Assembly: GCF_001647715.1 (NCBI RefSeq)
Contig: NZ_CP015600.1
Location: forward strand, 2,542,001-2,606,000
DNA from: Pseudomonas antarctica
GTDB taxonomy: Bacteria; Pseudomonadota; Gammaproteobacteria; Pseudomonadales; Pseudomonadaceae
Direction of reading: 5' to 3'
DNA length: 64,000 nt
The notes beneath the pieces were generated by a model. The model saw only the letters and a program-made list of their open reading frames with translations, was not told where the DNA came from and did not search any database. Shown here piece after piece: positions 25,616-34,572 of this stretch. How positions within the stretch are numbered: position 1 is the stretch's first letter; each line of letters starts with the position of its first letter. A program made the position numbers and the translations under genes.

Positions 25616-26824
25616 ATGTCTGCCTTCAACGCCGTTGAAAAAGGCGCCGCCGCGATTGGCGCCCACCTGGTCCGCGACGTCAGCCTGCCGGCCCTGGTGC
25701 TGCACCGTGACGCCCTGGAACACAACATTCGCTGGATGCAAGCGTTTGTCAGCAACAGCGGCGCAGAACTCGCGCCCCATGGTAAAACCAGCATGATGCC
25801 CGCGCTGTTCCAGCGCCAGATCGCCCAAGGCGCCTGGGGTATTACCCTGGCCAATGCGGTGCAGACCCGCGCCGCCTACGCCGGTGGCGTGCGCCGCGTG
25901 TTGATGGCCAACCAATTGGTTGGTGCGCCGAACATGGCGTTGATTGCCGACCTGTTGGCCGATCCTGATTTCGACTTCCACTGCATGGTCGACCACCCGG
26001 ACAACGTCGCCGACCTGGGCCTGTTCTTCGCTGCCCGTGGCTTGCGCCTGAACGTGATGATCGAATACGGCGTGGTCGGCGGCCGTTGCGGTTGCCGCAG
26101 CGAGCAGGACGTGCGCGAACTCGCCAAGGCGATCAAGGCCCAGCCGGCCCTGGCCCTTACCGGTATTGAAGGCTATGAAGGCGTGATCCACGGTGAACAT
26201 GCCATCAGCGGCATCCGCGAGTTCGCCGCCAGCCTGGTGCGATTGGCCGTGGACCTGCAAAACAACGGCTCTTTCGACCTGCCCAAGCCCATCATCACCG
26301 CATCGGGGTCGGCCTGGTACGACCTGATCGCCGAGTCCTTCGAAACGCAAAACGCCGCCGGCCGTTTCCTCAGCGTGTTGCGCCCGGGCAGCTACGTGGC
26401 CCACGACCACGGTATCTACAAAGACGCGCAATGCTGCGTGCTCGACCGCCGCAGCGACCTCAATGAAGGCCTGCGCCCTGCGTTGGAAGTCTGGGCGCAT
26501 GTGCAATCGTTGCCCGAGCCTGGCTTTGCCGTGATTGCCCTGGGCAAGCGCGACGTGGCCTACGACGCCGGGTTGCCGGTGCCGCTCAAACGCTACAAGG
26601 CCGGTATCCTGCCCGCCGAAGGCGATGACGTGACCGCGTGCAAAGTCACGGCGGTGATGGACCAGCATGCGTTCATGACGGTGGCGCCAGGGGTTGAGTT
26701 GCGTATCGGTGACATCATCTCGTTCGGCACCTCGCACCCTTGCCTGACCTTCGACAAATGGCAAGTGGGCTGCCTGGTGGATGAGCAGTTGCAGGTGATC
26801 GAGTCGCTGCATACCTGCTTCTAG
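25616..26824 (+). CDS. Fold-type III PLP enzyme, DSD1/D-threonine-aldolase-like (candidate D-glucosaminate dehydratase)
   Basis: A 402-residue protein with an N-terminal alanine-racemase-like TIM barrel; the PLP lysine is Lys57 in ELAPHGKTSM, the family signature. The C-terminal beta domain carries the metal site His374-Pro-Cys376 (SHPC), as in eukaryotic D-serine dehydratase and D-threonine aldolase. Such enzymes eliminate water from, or cleave, D-3-hydroxy amino acids. A GGAG-type site (AATAGGAG) precedes the ATG. With RidA upstream and 2-keto-3-deoxygluconate kinase downstream, the substrate that links all three is D-glucosaminate; D-serine or D-threonine remain possible. Confidence 0.85.
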   Translation: MSAFNAVEKGAAAIGAHLVRDVSLPALVLHRDALEHNIRWMQAFVSNSGAELAPHGKTSMMPALFQRQIAQGAWGITLANAVQTRAAYAGGVRRVLMANQLVGAPNMALIADLLADPDFDFHCMVDHPDNVADLGLFFAARGLRLNVMIEYGVVGGRCGCRSEQDVRELAKAIKAQPALALTGIEGYEGVIHGEHAISGIREFAASLVRLAVDLQNNGSFDLPKPIITASGSAWYDLIAESFETQNAAGRFLSVLRPGSYVAHDHGIYKDAQCCVLDRRSDLNEGLRPALEVWAHVQSLPEPGFAVIALGKRDVAYDAGLPVPLKRYKAGILPAEGDDVTACKVTAVMDQHAFMTVAPGVELRIGDIISFGTSHPCLTFDKWQVGCLVDEQLQVIESLHTCF

Positions 26825-26832
26825 ACCGAGTC

Positions 26833-27630
26833 GCGGCCATCGCAGGCAAGCCAGCTCCCACATTGACCGCGTTGTATCTGAAGGAATGCAGTCAACTGTG
26901 AGAGCGGGCTTGCTCGCGAAGGAGCCATCAGCCACACCAGAGATTAGCGGCCATCGCAGGCAAGCCAGCTCCCACATTGACCGCGTTGTATCTGAAGGAA
27001 TGCAGTCAACCGTGGGAGCGGGCTTGCCCGCGAAGGGGCCATCAGCCACACCAGAGATTAGCGGCCATCGCAGGCAAGCCAGCTCCCACATTGACCGCGT
27101 TGTATCTGAAGGAATGCAGTCAACCGTGGGAGCGGGCTTGCCCGCGAAGGGGCCATCAGCCACACCAGAGATTAGCGGCCATCGCAGGCAAGCCGGTTCC
27201 CACATTGACCGCGTTGTATCTGAAGGAATGCAGTCAACTGTGGGAGCGGGCTTGCTCGCGAAGGGGCCATCAGCCACACCAGAGATTAGCGGCCATCGCA
27301 GGCAAGCCAGCTCCCACATTGACCGCGTTGTATCTGAAGGAATGCAGTCAACCGTGGGAGCGGGCTTGCTCGCGAAGGGGCCATCAGCCACACCAGAGAT
27401 TAGCGGCCATCGCAGGCAAGCCGGTTCCCACATTGACCGCGTTGTATCTGAAGGAATGCAGTCAACTGTGGGAGCGGGCTTGCTCGCGAAGGGGCCATCA
27501 GCCACACCAGAGATTAGCGGCCATCGCAGGCAAGCCAGCTCCCACATTGACCGCGTTGTATCTGAAGGAATGCAGTCAACTGTGGGAGCGGGCTTGCCCG
27601 CGAAGGGGTCATCAGCCACACCAGAGATTA
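26833..27630. repeat. Seven tandem 114-bp REP-containing repeats
   Basis: Exactly seven units of 114 bp (starts at 26833, 26947, 27061, 27175, 27289, 27403, 27517). Each unit has a CAGGCAAGCCAGCTCCCACA-type REP, the spacer TTGACCGCGTTGTATCTGAA and following bases, then GTGGGAGCGGGCTTGC-type REP and a short link CCACACCAGAGATTA. Units differ only by a few substitutions. Because 114 is a multiple of three, long frames run through on both strands, but none is a gene. The array fills the 811-bp gap between the PLP enzyme and the kinase, ending 5 bases before the kinase ATG. Confidence 0.95.
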
Positions 27631-27635
27631 AAGGC

Positions 27636-28541
27636 ATGAACACACAACCGCGCATCGCCCTGATCGGCGAATGCATGATCGAACTGCAGCACCGCGCCGA
27701 CGGCAGCCTGCATCAGAGCTTCGGCGGCGACACCCTGAACACGGCGGTGTACCTGCGCCGCGAGCTGGGCGCTGTCGGCACGGTCGACTACGTCACCGCG
27801 TTGGGCGATGACAGTTTCAGCGATGCCATGTGCCAACAGTGGCGCGACGAAGGCCTGGGCCTGGACAGGGTTCAGCGCTTGCCCGGCCGTTTGCCGGGGT
27901 TGTATTGCATCCAGACGGACGCCAACGGCGAACGCAAATTCCTCTATTGGCGCAATGAAGCCGCAGTGCGTGATTGCTTCACCACGCCGGCCGCCGAACC
28001 GATCCTGGCGGCCTTGCCGGATTACGCCGTGGTGTATTTCAGCGGTATCACCCTGGCGGTGCTCGGTGAAATCGGGCGTGAGCGCTTACTGCAAAGCCTG
28101 ATTGAAACCCGCCGGCGCGGCGGCAAGGTGGTGTTCGACAACAACTACCGGCCGCGTCTGTGGGCCAGTGTCGAGGCGGCGCGCGCGGCGTATCACACGG
28201 TGTTGGCCGAGGTGGATATCGCCTTGCTGACCGAGGATGACGAACGTGCATTGTTTGGGTATGCCGACACTGAGCAGGTGTTTGCGGCGTACCCGGGCAT
28301 TGAGGAAGTGGTGCTCAAGCGTGGGGCGGATGCGTGTTTGATCCGTTGCGCAGGCGAGCGCTTTGCCGTGCCGGCGTTGCAGGTCGAGCAGGTGGTGGAT
28401 ACGACGGCGGCGGGGGATTCGTTCAGTGCGGCGTATTTGGCCAGTCGGCTGAAGGGTGGTTCGCCAGAGGCGGCGGCCTTGGCTGGGCATCGGTTGGCGA
28501 GCCGGGTGATTCAAGTACCGGGTGCACTGATCCCAAGATAG
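27636..28541 (+). CDS. kdgK: 2-keto-3-deoxygluconate kinase (PfkB family)
   Basis: A 301-residue sugar kinase with strong likeness to E. coli KdgK along its length: GECMIEL and FGGDTLNTAVYLRREL at the N-terminus, ALGDDSFS, RLPGLYCIQTD, FDNNYRPRLW, VVLKRGADACL and VDTTAAGDSFSAAYL near the C-terminus, with the catalytic base Asp261. It phosphorylates 2-keto-3-deoxygluconate to KDPG, which the Entner-Doudoroff aldolase splits to pyruvate and glyceraldehyde 3-phosphate. The ATG at 27636 directly follows the repeat array, so the ribosome site (AAAGG) lies partly at the array edge. Longer frames through the repeats are artefacts. Confidence 0.92.
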   Translation: MNTQPRIALIGECMIELQHRADGSLHQSFGGDTLNTAVYLRRELGAVGTVDYVTALGDDSFSDAMCQQWRDEGLGLDRVQRLPGRLPGLYCIQTDANGERKFLYWRNEAAVRDCFTTPAAEPILAALPDYAVVYFSGITLAVLGEIGRERLLQSLIETRRRGGKVVFDNNYRPRLWASVEAARAAYHTVLAEVDIALLTEDDERALFGYADTEQVFAAYPGIEEVVLKRGADACLIRCAGERFAVPALQVEQVVDTTAAGDSFSAAYLASRLKGGSPEAAALAGHRLASRVIQVPGALIPR

Positions 28542-28563
28542 TCGGTGAATGGCCGCCTGCGGC

Positions 28564-28651
28564 GGTTCGCGAGCAAGCCCGGCTCCCACATTGACGGCAT
28601 TCCTTCAGTTGAAATGCAATCAAATGTGGGAGCGGGCTTGCTCGCGAAAGC
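28564..28651. repeat. REP pair in outward order, related to the 114-bp unit
   Basis: CGCGAGCAAGCCCGGCTCCC precedes TGTGGGAGCGGGCTTGCTCG, the reverse of the usual order. The spacer (TTGACGGCATTCCTTCAG and on to GAAATGCAATCAAA) resembles that of the tandem array before kdgK, so the kinase gene is flanked by related elements. It ends between convergent kdgK and ppiC genes. Confidence 0.85.
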
Positions 28652-28668
28652 GGTCTAACGCCAAACCC

Positions 28669-28944
28669 TCAGTCGCGGTAAAACACCTGCACCAGGTGAT
28701 AGCCAAACTTGCTCTTGATTGGCCCGTGCACCACCTTCACCGGCTTTTTGAAGATCACCGCATCAATCGCCCCGACCATCTGCCCTGGCCGCACTTCACC
28801 CAAATCACCGCCGCGCTTGCCGGACGGGCAGGTCGAGTATTTCTTGGCCAGCACATCAAACGCTTCGCCCTTGGCAATGCGCTGCTTGAGCTGTTCGGCT
28901 TCTTCGCTGGTCTTCACCAGAATGTGACGGGCTTGGGCTTTCAT
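28669..28944 (-). CDS. Parvulin-type peptidyl-prolyl isomerase (PpiC-like)
   Basis: A 91-residue single-domain parvulin without signal peptide, therefore cytoplasmic. KAQARHILVKT holds the first active-site His, YSTCPSGKRGGDLGEVRPGQ the Cys/Asp-like active-site region, and SKFGYHLVQVFYRD the C-terminal His strand. Length matches E. coli PpiC (93 residues). It catalyses cis-trans change of prolyl bonds. A second copy lies at 43355-43636; the two share the fold but this one has a more basic surface. It is in line with the hybrid kinase gene upstream. Confidence 0.9.
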   Translation of the reverse strand: MKAQARHILVKTSEEAEQLKQRIAKGEAFDVLAKKYSTCPSGKRGGDLGEVRPGQMVGAIDAVIFKKPVKVVHGPIKSKFGYHLVQVFYRD

Positions 28945-28987
28945 TGATTTCTACCAGGTGTGCGGCGGCGCGCGATTATGCCTGAAC

Positions 28988-31525
28988 TCATTCGTCGACG
29001 CTGATCATGCTGCGGATTTTTGTCGCCAGCAGGTCAATGGAAAACGGCTTGGCGACCATGTCCATGCCGTCCTCCAGGAAGCCCTGGCGCTCGGCGGCTT
29101 TTTCGGCGTAACCGGTCATGAACAACACGCGCAGGCCCGGCCGGTGCTGACGGGCGATTTCCGCCAGTTGTCGGCCGTTCATGCCCGGCAGGCCGACGTC
29201 GGTCACCAGCAGGTCCACGCGCAAATCCGACTCCAGCAACGGCAGCGCCGTGCGTGCGTCCGCGGCCTGGTGTGCGGTGTAACCCAACTCATCCAGCACA
29301 TTGATCACCAGCATGCGCACCGCCGGGTCATCCTCGACCACCACCACCGACTCACCGGCCAGCGCCAACGGGGCTTCGCTCAGATGTTGCGGCAGGTGGC
29401 TTTCCAGGGCGGTGCCATGCAGGCGCGGCAGGTACAGGCGCACGCAGGTGCCTTGGCCGGGTTCGCTTTGAATCGTCACGTGGCCACCGGATTGCTGGGC
29501 AAACCCATAGATCATCGACAGCCCAAGGCCTGTGCCCTGGCCGATAGGCTTGGTGGTGAAAAACGGGTCGAACGCCTTGGCCAGGATCTTCGGTGCCATG
29601 CCGGTGCCGTTGTCGCACACGCCCAGCATCACGTAGTCGCCGGCCTTCACCGGTTCGAGGGTGGTGATATCGCTGCCATCGAGGTAGCTGTTGGCGGTTT
29701 CGATCAGCAATTCGCCGCCGTCGGGCATCGCGTCGCGCGCGTTGATCACCAGGTTGAGCAGGGCGTTTTCCAACTGGCTGGCATCGGTATTCACGGGCCA
29801 GATATCGCGGCCCAGTTGCACCTTGAGCGTGATATGCGCGCCCTTGGTTCGCCGGAACAAATCTTCCAGGGACACCACCAGCTGGTTCGGATCAAGCGGG
29901 CGGCGGTCCAGCGACTGGCGGCGGGAGAACGCCAGCAGCCGATGGGTGAGGGCGGCCGCGCGATGGGCGGAAGACACCGCGGCGTCGGTAAAGCGGCCGA
30001 TTTCGTCGCTGCGCCCGGCACTGATATAGCGCTGCATCAGGTCCAGGCTGCCGATAATCCCGGTCAGCATATTGTTGAAATCATGGGCAATGCCGCCGGT
30101 AAGCTGGCCCACGGCTTCCATTTTCTGCGCATGACGCAGCGCATCTTCGGCGCGCTCGCGTTCAAACATTTCGTTTTGCAAGCGCTGGTTGGCCTCCGCC
30201 AGCGCCTGTGTGCGCTGGGCGACGCGCTCTTCCAGGTTCTCGTTGAGGTGCCGCAAGGCCTCTTCGGTGAGTTTGCGTTCGGTCTCATCGATGACAAAGA
30301 TATAGAAACCGTTCACCGAGCCGTCATTGCTGAAGCGTGGCAGGTACTTCATCAACGCGTGGCGCGGCCGGCCGTCGTGATGCGGCGTAACGGTCATGAA
30401 GCTGCAGGCCTTGCCCTTGAGCGCGGCAGCGATCTTGTCTTCGCGACCGGCATACAACTCGTCGCCGATCACCTCACGGATGGTTTTGCCGTACAGCTCC
30501 TGGGGCGTCATGCCATACCAGTCCAGGTAGGCGCTGTTGTTCAGGCGAAAGCGCTGTTCGTGGTCGACGTAGCCAATCAGCACCGGCATGGCGTTAATGA
30601 TCAATTGCAGCTCGGTCTGGCTTTGGCGCAGCGCGTGCTCGGTGTGTTTGCGTTCGGTCAGGTCCAGCGCGGCGCCAAGGAAGCGTGCCGGGCGGCCTTG
30701 CGGGTCTTTGTAGCAGCGACCACGGGCGAACACCCAGCGCACCTGGCCATCGGCTTGCAGCAAGCGGTATTCCTCGGCGTATTCGGTGCCGAAAGTGATG
30801 CAGTGCTTGATGCTGCGCGCCACCATGCCGCGGTCTTCGGGATGGACGCCTTGCAGGTAGTCGCTGATGGGCAGCAGGCCGGCGTCACTCGGGTCGACGC
30901 CATGCAAATAGGCGAAGTGGGCGTCGGCGATAAAGCGGTCTTCGCCGATGTCCCAATCCCACGTACCTACCGCATCGGTGGCGGCCAGCGCCAATTGCAG
31001 ACGTTGTTCGGTGCTGTGCTGGGCCTTGAGGCTGTCATCGGAGCGCTGTTGCAGTTCGATGGCTTTGCTGCGGCGCTCGTTGGTTTCGATGGCGGTGACC
31101 AGAATACCGGCGACGGCGCCGCTTTCGTCGCGGACCGGGCTGTAGGTCAGGTCGAGCCAGATTTCGGTGTCGCGGTGGTTGCGTTGCAGGACGAAGCGCT
31201 GTTCGGTGAACGTGCGCACCTGGCCGGTGAGGACGGCGTCGTAGATCGGGGCGGTGAAGCTCGCCAGCTCCGGCCAGCTCTCATGCGCGGGTTGGCCCAT
31301 GGCGCCGGGGTGTTTGTTGCCCGCGAGCGCGGCGAAGCCGTCGTTGTAGAGCTGCGTGAGCTGGCTGCCCCACAGCAGGAGCATCGGCATCGGCGAGTGG
31401 ACCACGATATCGACGGCTGTGCGCAGGCTTTGCGGCCAGTCATCGGCCTCACCGAGGGGGCTTTGCGCCCAGTCCAGCCGCGCAATCAATGCAACGGCTT
31501 CGCTTCCGGTGGATGTTACTTTCAT
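28988..31525 (-). CDS. Hybrid sensor histidine kinase with three PAS domains and a receiver
   Basis: An 845-residue soluble hybrid kinase without membrane helices. PAS-like domains lie at about 40-150, 170-295 and 300-415 (each ending in a PAC-type motif such as [10 protein letters not shown] or [11 protein letters not shown]), a coiled coil at 420-465, then the H box [11 protein letters not shown] (His481), the ATPase domain (N box [12 protein letters not shown] boxes GVCDNGTGM and [10 protein letters not shown]) and a receiver at about 730-845 with phospho-acceptor Asp in [13 protein letters not shown]. It senses an intracellular cue. No output-regulator gene lies beside it, so its partner is elsewhere. 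Confidence 0.92.
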   Translation of the reverse strand: MKVTSTGSEAVALIARLDWAQSPLGEADDWPQSLRTAVDIVVHSPMPMLLLWGSQLTQLYNDGFAALAGNKHPGAMGQPAHESWPELASFTAPIYDAVLTGQVRTFTEQRFVLQRNHRDTEIWLDLTYSPVRDESGAVAGILVTAIETNERRSKAIELQQRSDDSLKAQHSTEQRLQLALAATDAVGTWDWDIGEDRFIADAHFAYLHGVDPSDAGLLPISDYLQGVHPEDRGMVARSIKHCITFGTEYAEEYRLLQADGQVRWVFARGRCYKDPQGRPARFLGAALDLTERKHTEHALRQSQTELQLIINAMPVLIGYVDHEQRFRLNNSAYLDWYGMTPQELYGKTIREVIGDELYAGREDKIAAALKGKACSFMTVTPHHDGRPRHALMKYLPRFSNDGSVNGFYIFVIDETERKLTEEALRHLNENLEERVAQRTQALAEANQRLQNEMFERERAEDALRHAQKMEAVGQLTGGIAHDFNNMLTGIIGSLDLMQRYISAGRSDEIGRFTDAAVSSAHRAAALTHRLLAFSRRQSLDRRPLDPNQLVVSLEDLFRRTKGAHITLKVQLGRDIWPVNTDASQLENALLNLVINARDAMPDGGELLIETANSYLDGSDITTLEPVKAGDYVMLGVCDNGTGMAPKILAKAFDPFFTTKPIGQGTGLGLSMIYGFAQQSGGHVTIQSEPGQGTCVRLYLPRLHGTALESHLPQHLSEAPLALAGESVVVVEDDPAVRMLVINVLDELGYTAHQAADARTALPLLESDLRVDLLVTDVGLPGMNGRQLAEIARQHRPGLRVLFMTGYAEKAAERQGFLEDGMDMVAKPFSIDLLATKIRSMISVDE

Positions 31526-31661
31526 GAAAAAGCCCTAAACCCGACACTTTGAAATACGACAAAGCCGATTATCCCGCGACACGGGAACGGCTGACTACCC
31601 CTCGAAAAATAGCATGCATTGGGGTTTTGTCTTCAAATGAGTGCTTACAGGCTGAAACCTT

Positions 31662-33620
31662 TCATCCTTGTGCCAGCTCCGGGCGGTCACGAAACTGTGC
31701 CAGTGCCTCCGGGTTCGCCAACGCGTCAGTGTTTTTTACCGGCTCACCGTGCACCACGTTGCGCACCGCCAGTTCGACGATCTTGCCGCTGATGGTGCGC
31801 GGGATATCGCTGACGGCGAGGATCTTCGCCGGCACATGGCGCGGCGTGGTGTTGGCGCGAATCACCTGGCGAATCTGTTGCTCCAGGGCGTCATCCAGTT
31901 CAATGCCGTCATTGAGGCGCACAAACAGCACCACCCGCACATCGTCCTGCCAGCGTTGGCCGATGGCCAGGCTTTCCAGGACCTGCGGGACCTTTTCCAC
32001 CTGGCGATAAATTTCCGCCGTGCCGATGCGCACGCCACCCGGGTTGAGCACCGCATCGGAGCGACCATGGATCAACAGGCTGCCATTGGGGCGCTGTTCG
32101 GCGTAGTCGCCCTGGGCCCATACACCGGGAAACTGGCTGAAATAAGACGCGCGCAGTTTCTGCTGATCCGGGTCATTCCAGAGCCCGATCGGCATCGCCG
32201 GAAAATGCCGAGTGCAGACCAGTTCGCCTTTTTCCCCAATCAATGGCTGGCCCTGGTCGTCCCACACTTCGATAGCCATTGCCAGGCTCTTGCACTGCAT
32301 TTCACCGCGCCGTACCGGTAGCACCGGGTTGCCGATGACAAAGCAGGAGACGATATCGGTGCCGCCCGACATCGACGACAGGCACAGCTCGCCTTTGATG
32401 TCGCGGTACACGTAGTCGTAGCTCTGCGGCGACAGCGGCGAGCCAGTCGAAATCAGCCCTTTGAGGCTGCTCAAATCATGACTCAGGCGCGGTTGCAGGC
32501 CGGCTTTTTCCAGCGTGGCGAGGAATTTCGGGCTGGTGCCGAATACGCTGATTTTCTCCGCATCGATCAGGTCGATCAGCCGTTCGGGGCCCGGGTGAAA
32601 GGGCGAACCGTCATACAGTACGGCCGTCGCGCCGAGGGCCAGCACCGACACCAGCCAGTTCCACATCATCCAGCCGCACGTGGTGTAGTAAAAGAGGCAG
32701 TCAGCCCGCGACAGGTCGGCATGCAGACCGTGTTCCTTGAGGTGCGTGAGCAGCACGCCGCCGGTGCCGTGGATGATGCACTTGGGCACGCCGGTGGTGC
32801 CGCTGGAATAGAGGATGTACAGCGGGTGATTGAACGGCACGGCGACAAACTCAGGTTCGCCGCCAGGTTGATAGAAGTCGCTCCACAGCGCGACCCTGGC
32901 CTGGGTCTGATAGTCCTCGGCTGTCGCCTGCGGCCGGGCATACGGCACGATGATCAACTGTTGCAGGGAGGGCAGGCGTGCAAGGATTTCATTCAGCTTG
33001 GTGCTTTGGTCGATGGTCTTGCCGGCGTAGCGATAACCCGCGCAGGTGATCAGCACCTTGGGTTCGATCTGGCCGAAACGGTCGATCACGCCTTGGGTGC
33101 CGAAGTCCGGCGATGAACAGGACCAGATCGCACCGAGGCTGGTGGTGGCGAGCATGCCGACCAGGGTTTGCCAGGTGTTGGGCATGCACGCGGCCACGCG
33201 GTCGCCCACGCCGACACCCGCTGCGCGCAGGCTGTTTTGCAGGCCGGCGACGTGGGTAGCCAGTTCGGCGTAGGTCAGTTGTTCGCGCTGGCCGTCTTCG
33301 CTGATAGCGACCACCGCCGGGTGATCATCGCGGCGGCGCAGCAAATGTTCGGCAAAGTTCAGGGTAGCGTCAGGGAACCACTGGGCGCTGGGCATTTCAC
33401 GGTCTTCGATCAGCGTCACCGAGGGCGGGCTGCGAAATTGCACGTCAAAGAACGCGACGATGGCCTGCCAGAAGTCGGGGCGCTGGTCGATGCTCCACTG
33501 GTGCAGGGCCGGGTAGTCCGGCAACTGAACGCTGTAGCGGCCGTTGATGAAGCGTCGGAACTGGTCCATCCGCGTGTTGGCGATGCGTTCGGGGGAGGGT
33601 TGCCAGAGGATCTCGGACAT
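31662..33620 (-). CDS. Acetoacetyl-CoA synthetase
   Basis: A 652-residue AMP-forming ligase. The start at 33620 (MSEILWQPSPERI) fits the acetoacetyl-CoA synthetase N-terminus. YSSGTTGVPKCIIHGTGG is the AMP/phosphate-binding loop, TTCGWMMWNWL is the family's Trp-rich segment, and GVRIGTAEIYR plus TISGKIVELAVRNVVHG near the end carries the catalytic Lys. It turns acetoacetate into acetoacetyl-CoA. With the hydroxybutyrate dehydrogenase and GntP-type permease directly upstream, it completes 3-hydroxybutyrate use: import, oxidation, activation. Confidence 0.92.
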   Translation of the reverse strand: MSEILWQPSPERIANTRMDQFRRFINGRYSVQLPDYPALHQWSIDQRPDFWQAIVAFFDVQFRSPPSVTLIEDREMPSAQWFPDATLNFAEHLLRRRDDHPAVVAISEDGQREQLTYAELATHVAGLQNSLRAAGVGVGDRVAACMPNTWQTLVGMLATTSLGAIWSCSSPDFGTQGVIDRFGQIEPKVLITCAGYRYAGKTIDQSTKLNEILARLPSLQQLIIVPYARPQATAEDYQTQARVALWSDFYQPGGEPEFVAVPFNHPLYILYSSGTTGVPKCIIHGTGGVLLTHLKEHGLHADLSRADCLFYYTTCGWMMWNWLVSVLALGATAVLYDGSPFHPGPERLIDLIDAEKISVFGTSPKFLATLEKAGLQPRLSHDLSSLKGLISTGSPLSPQSYDYVYRDIKGELCLSSMSGGTDIVSCFVIGNPVLPVRRGEMQCKSLAMAIEVWDDQGQPLIGEKGELVCTRHFPAMPIGLWNDPDQQKLRASYFSQFPGVWAQGDYAEQRPNGSLLIHGRSDAVLNPGGVRIGTAEIYRQVEKVPQVLESLAIGQRWQDDVRVVLFVRLNDGIELDDALEQQIRQVIRANTTPRHVPAKILAVSDIPRTISGKIVELAVRNVVHGEPVKNTDALANPEALAQFRDRPELAQG

Positions 33621-33667
33621 TGCGCAATCTCTTGTTCTTAGATGAAATCTACCCAACAACACTGAGC

Positions 33668-33762
33668 CAATGTGGGAGCAGGCTTGCTCGCGAATGCGGT
33701 GGGTCAGTTACAAACTTGCTGGCTGACACTCCGCCTTCGCGAGCAAGCCCGCTCCCACATTT
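33668..33762. repeat. REPIN inside the 3-hydroxybutyrate operon
   Basis: TGTGGGAGCAGGCTTGCTCG and its inverse enclose a centre with inner arms GTCAG/CTGAC. It lies between the dehydrogenase and synthetase genes. Confidence 0.9.
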
Positions 33763-33791
33763 TAAATCTCCTGCGTTTGGAATAGCGGGGC

Positions 33792-34565
33792 TTACTGAGC
33801 CAGCCAGCCGCCATCGATATTCCACGCCGCGCCGCGCACCTGGGCGCCGGCCTCGCTGCACAGAAACAACACCAACTCACCCAGCTGCGGCGGCGTCACG
33901 AACTCCAGCGACGGCTGTTTCTCCGCGAGCAAATCATGCTGCGCCTGCTGTGGATCAACACCGTTGGCCGCACGGTCATCAATCTGCTTCTGCACCAGCG
34001 GCGTCAGCACCCACCCAGGGCAGATGGCGTTGCAGGTGACGTTGGTGGTGGCGGTCTCCAGGCCCACCACTTTGGTCAGGCCGATCACGCCATGCTTGGC
34101 CGCCACGTACGCGGCCTTACCCACCGAACCGACCAGGCCATGCACCGAGGCGATATTGACGATACGCCCCCAGCCTTTGGCTTTCATGCCCGGCAGGCTC
34201 AAGCGCGTGCTGTGGAATACCGACGACAGGTTGATCGCGATGATCGAATCCCAGCGTTCCACCGGGAAATCCTCCACCGCCGACACATGCTGAATGCCGG
34301 CGTTATTGACCAATATATCCACGCCACCGAACTCGCGCTCGGCATAGGCCAGCATGTCGGCGATCTGCGCCGGGTCGCTGACGTCTGCCGGGTGATGGCC
34401 GACTTTGCCGCCGAACGCCTGCACCTGGGTGACCACCGCGCTGGCGTCGCCGAAGCCGTTGAGGATCAGGTTGGCGCCGGCCTTGGCCAGGCTCAGCGCT
34501 ATGCCCAAGCCGATGCCGCTGGTGGAGCCGGTGACCAGGGCGGTCTTGCCGTTCAAGTTCGTCAT
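33792..34565 (-). CDS. bdhA: 3-hydroxybutyrate dehydrogenase (SDR)
   Basis: A 257-residue short-chain dehydrogenase. TGSTSGIGLGIA is the cofactor loop; NNAGIQHVSAVEDFP, IASVHGLVGSVGKAAYVAAK (Ser and the YxxxK pair) and AICPGWVLTPLVQKQI match bacterial D-3-hydroxybutyrate dehydrogenases, in which the HGL and the QKQ regions are characteristic. The start at 34565 lies 7 nt after the permease stop. It oxidises (R)-3-hydroxybutyrate to acetoacetate with NAD, feeding the synthetase encoded downstream. Confidence 0.92.
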   Translation of the reverse strand: MTNLNGKTALVTGSTSGIGLGIALSLAKAGANLILNGFGDASAVVTQVQAFGGKVGHHPADVSDPAQIADMLAYAEREFGGVDILVNNAGIQHVSAVEDFPVERWDSIIAINLSSVFHSTRLSLPGMKAKGWGRIVNIASVHGLVGSVGKAAYVAAKHGVIGLTKVVGLETATTNVTCNAICPGWVLTPLVQKQIDDRAANGVDPQQAQHDLLAEKQPSLEFVTPPQLGELVLFLCSEAGAQVRGAAWNIDGGWLAQ

Positions 34566-34572
34566 GTAAACC

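Noticed and set aside
26833..27630. CRISPR array
   Set aside because: The whole 114-bp unit repeats, with no unique spacers, and each unit contains REP palindromes; no cas gene nearby.
25232..27676. An 814-codon - frame across the same repeats and the PLP gene
   Set aside because: It is the antisense of real genes plus the in-phase repeat; composition is not protein-like.
26886..28541. A 551-codon + frame joining the repeats to the sugar kinase
   Set aside because: The first 250 codons are seven identical 38-residue translations of the 114-bp REP unit; the kinase similarity starts only at 27636.
28958..31552. An 864-codon + frame
   Set aside because: It is the shadow of the hybrid histidine kinase, which has all kinase motifs on the - strand.
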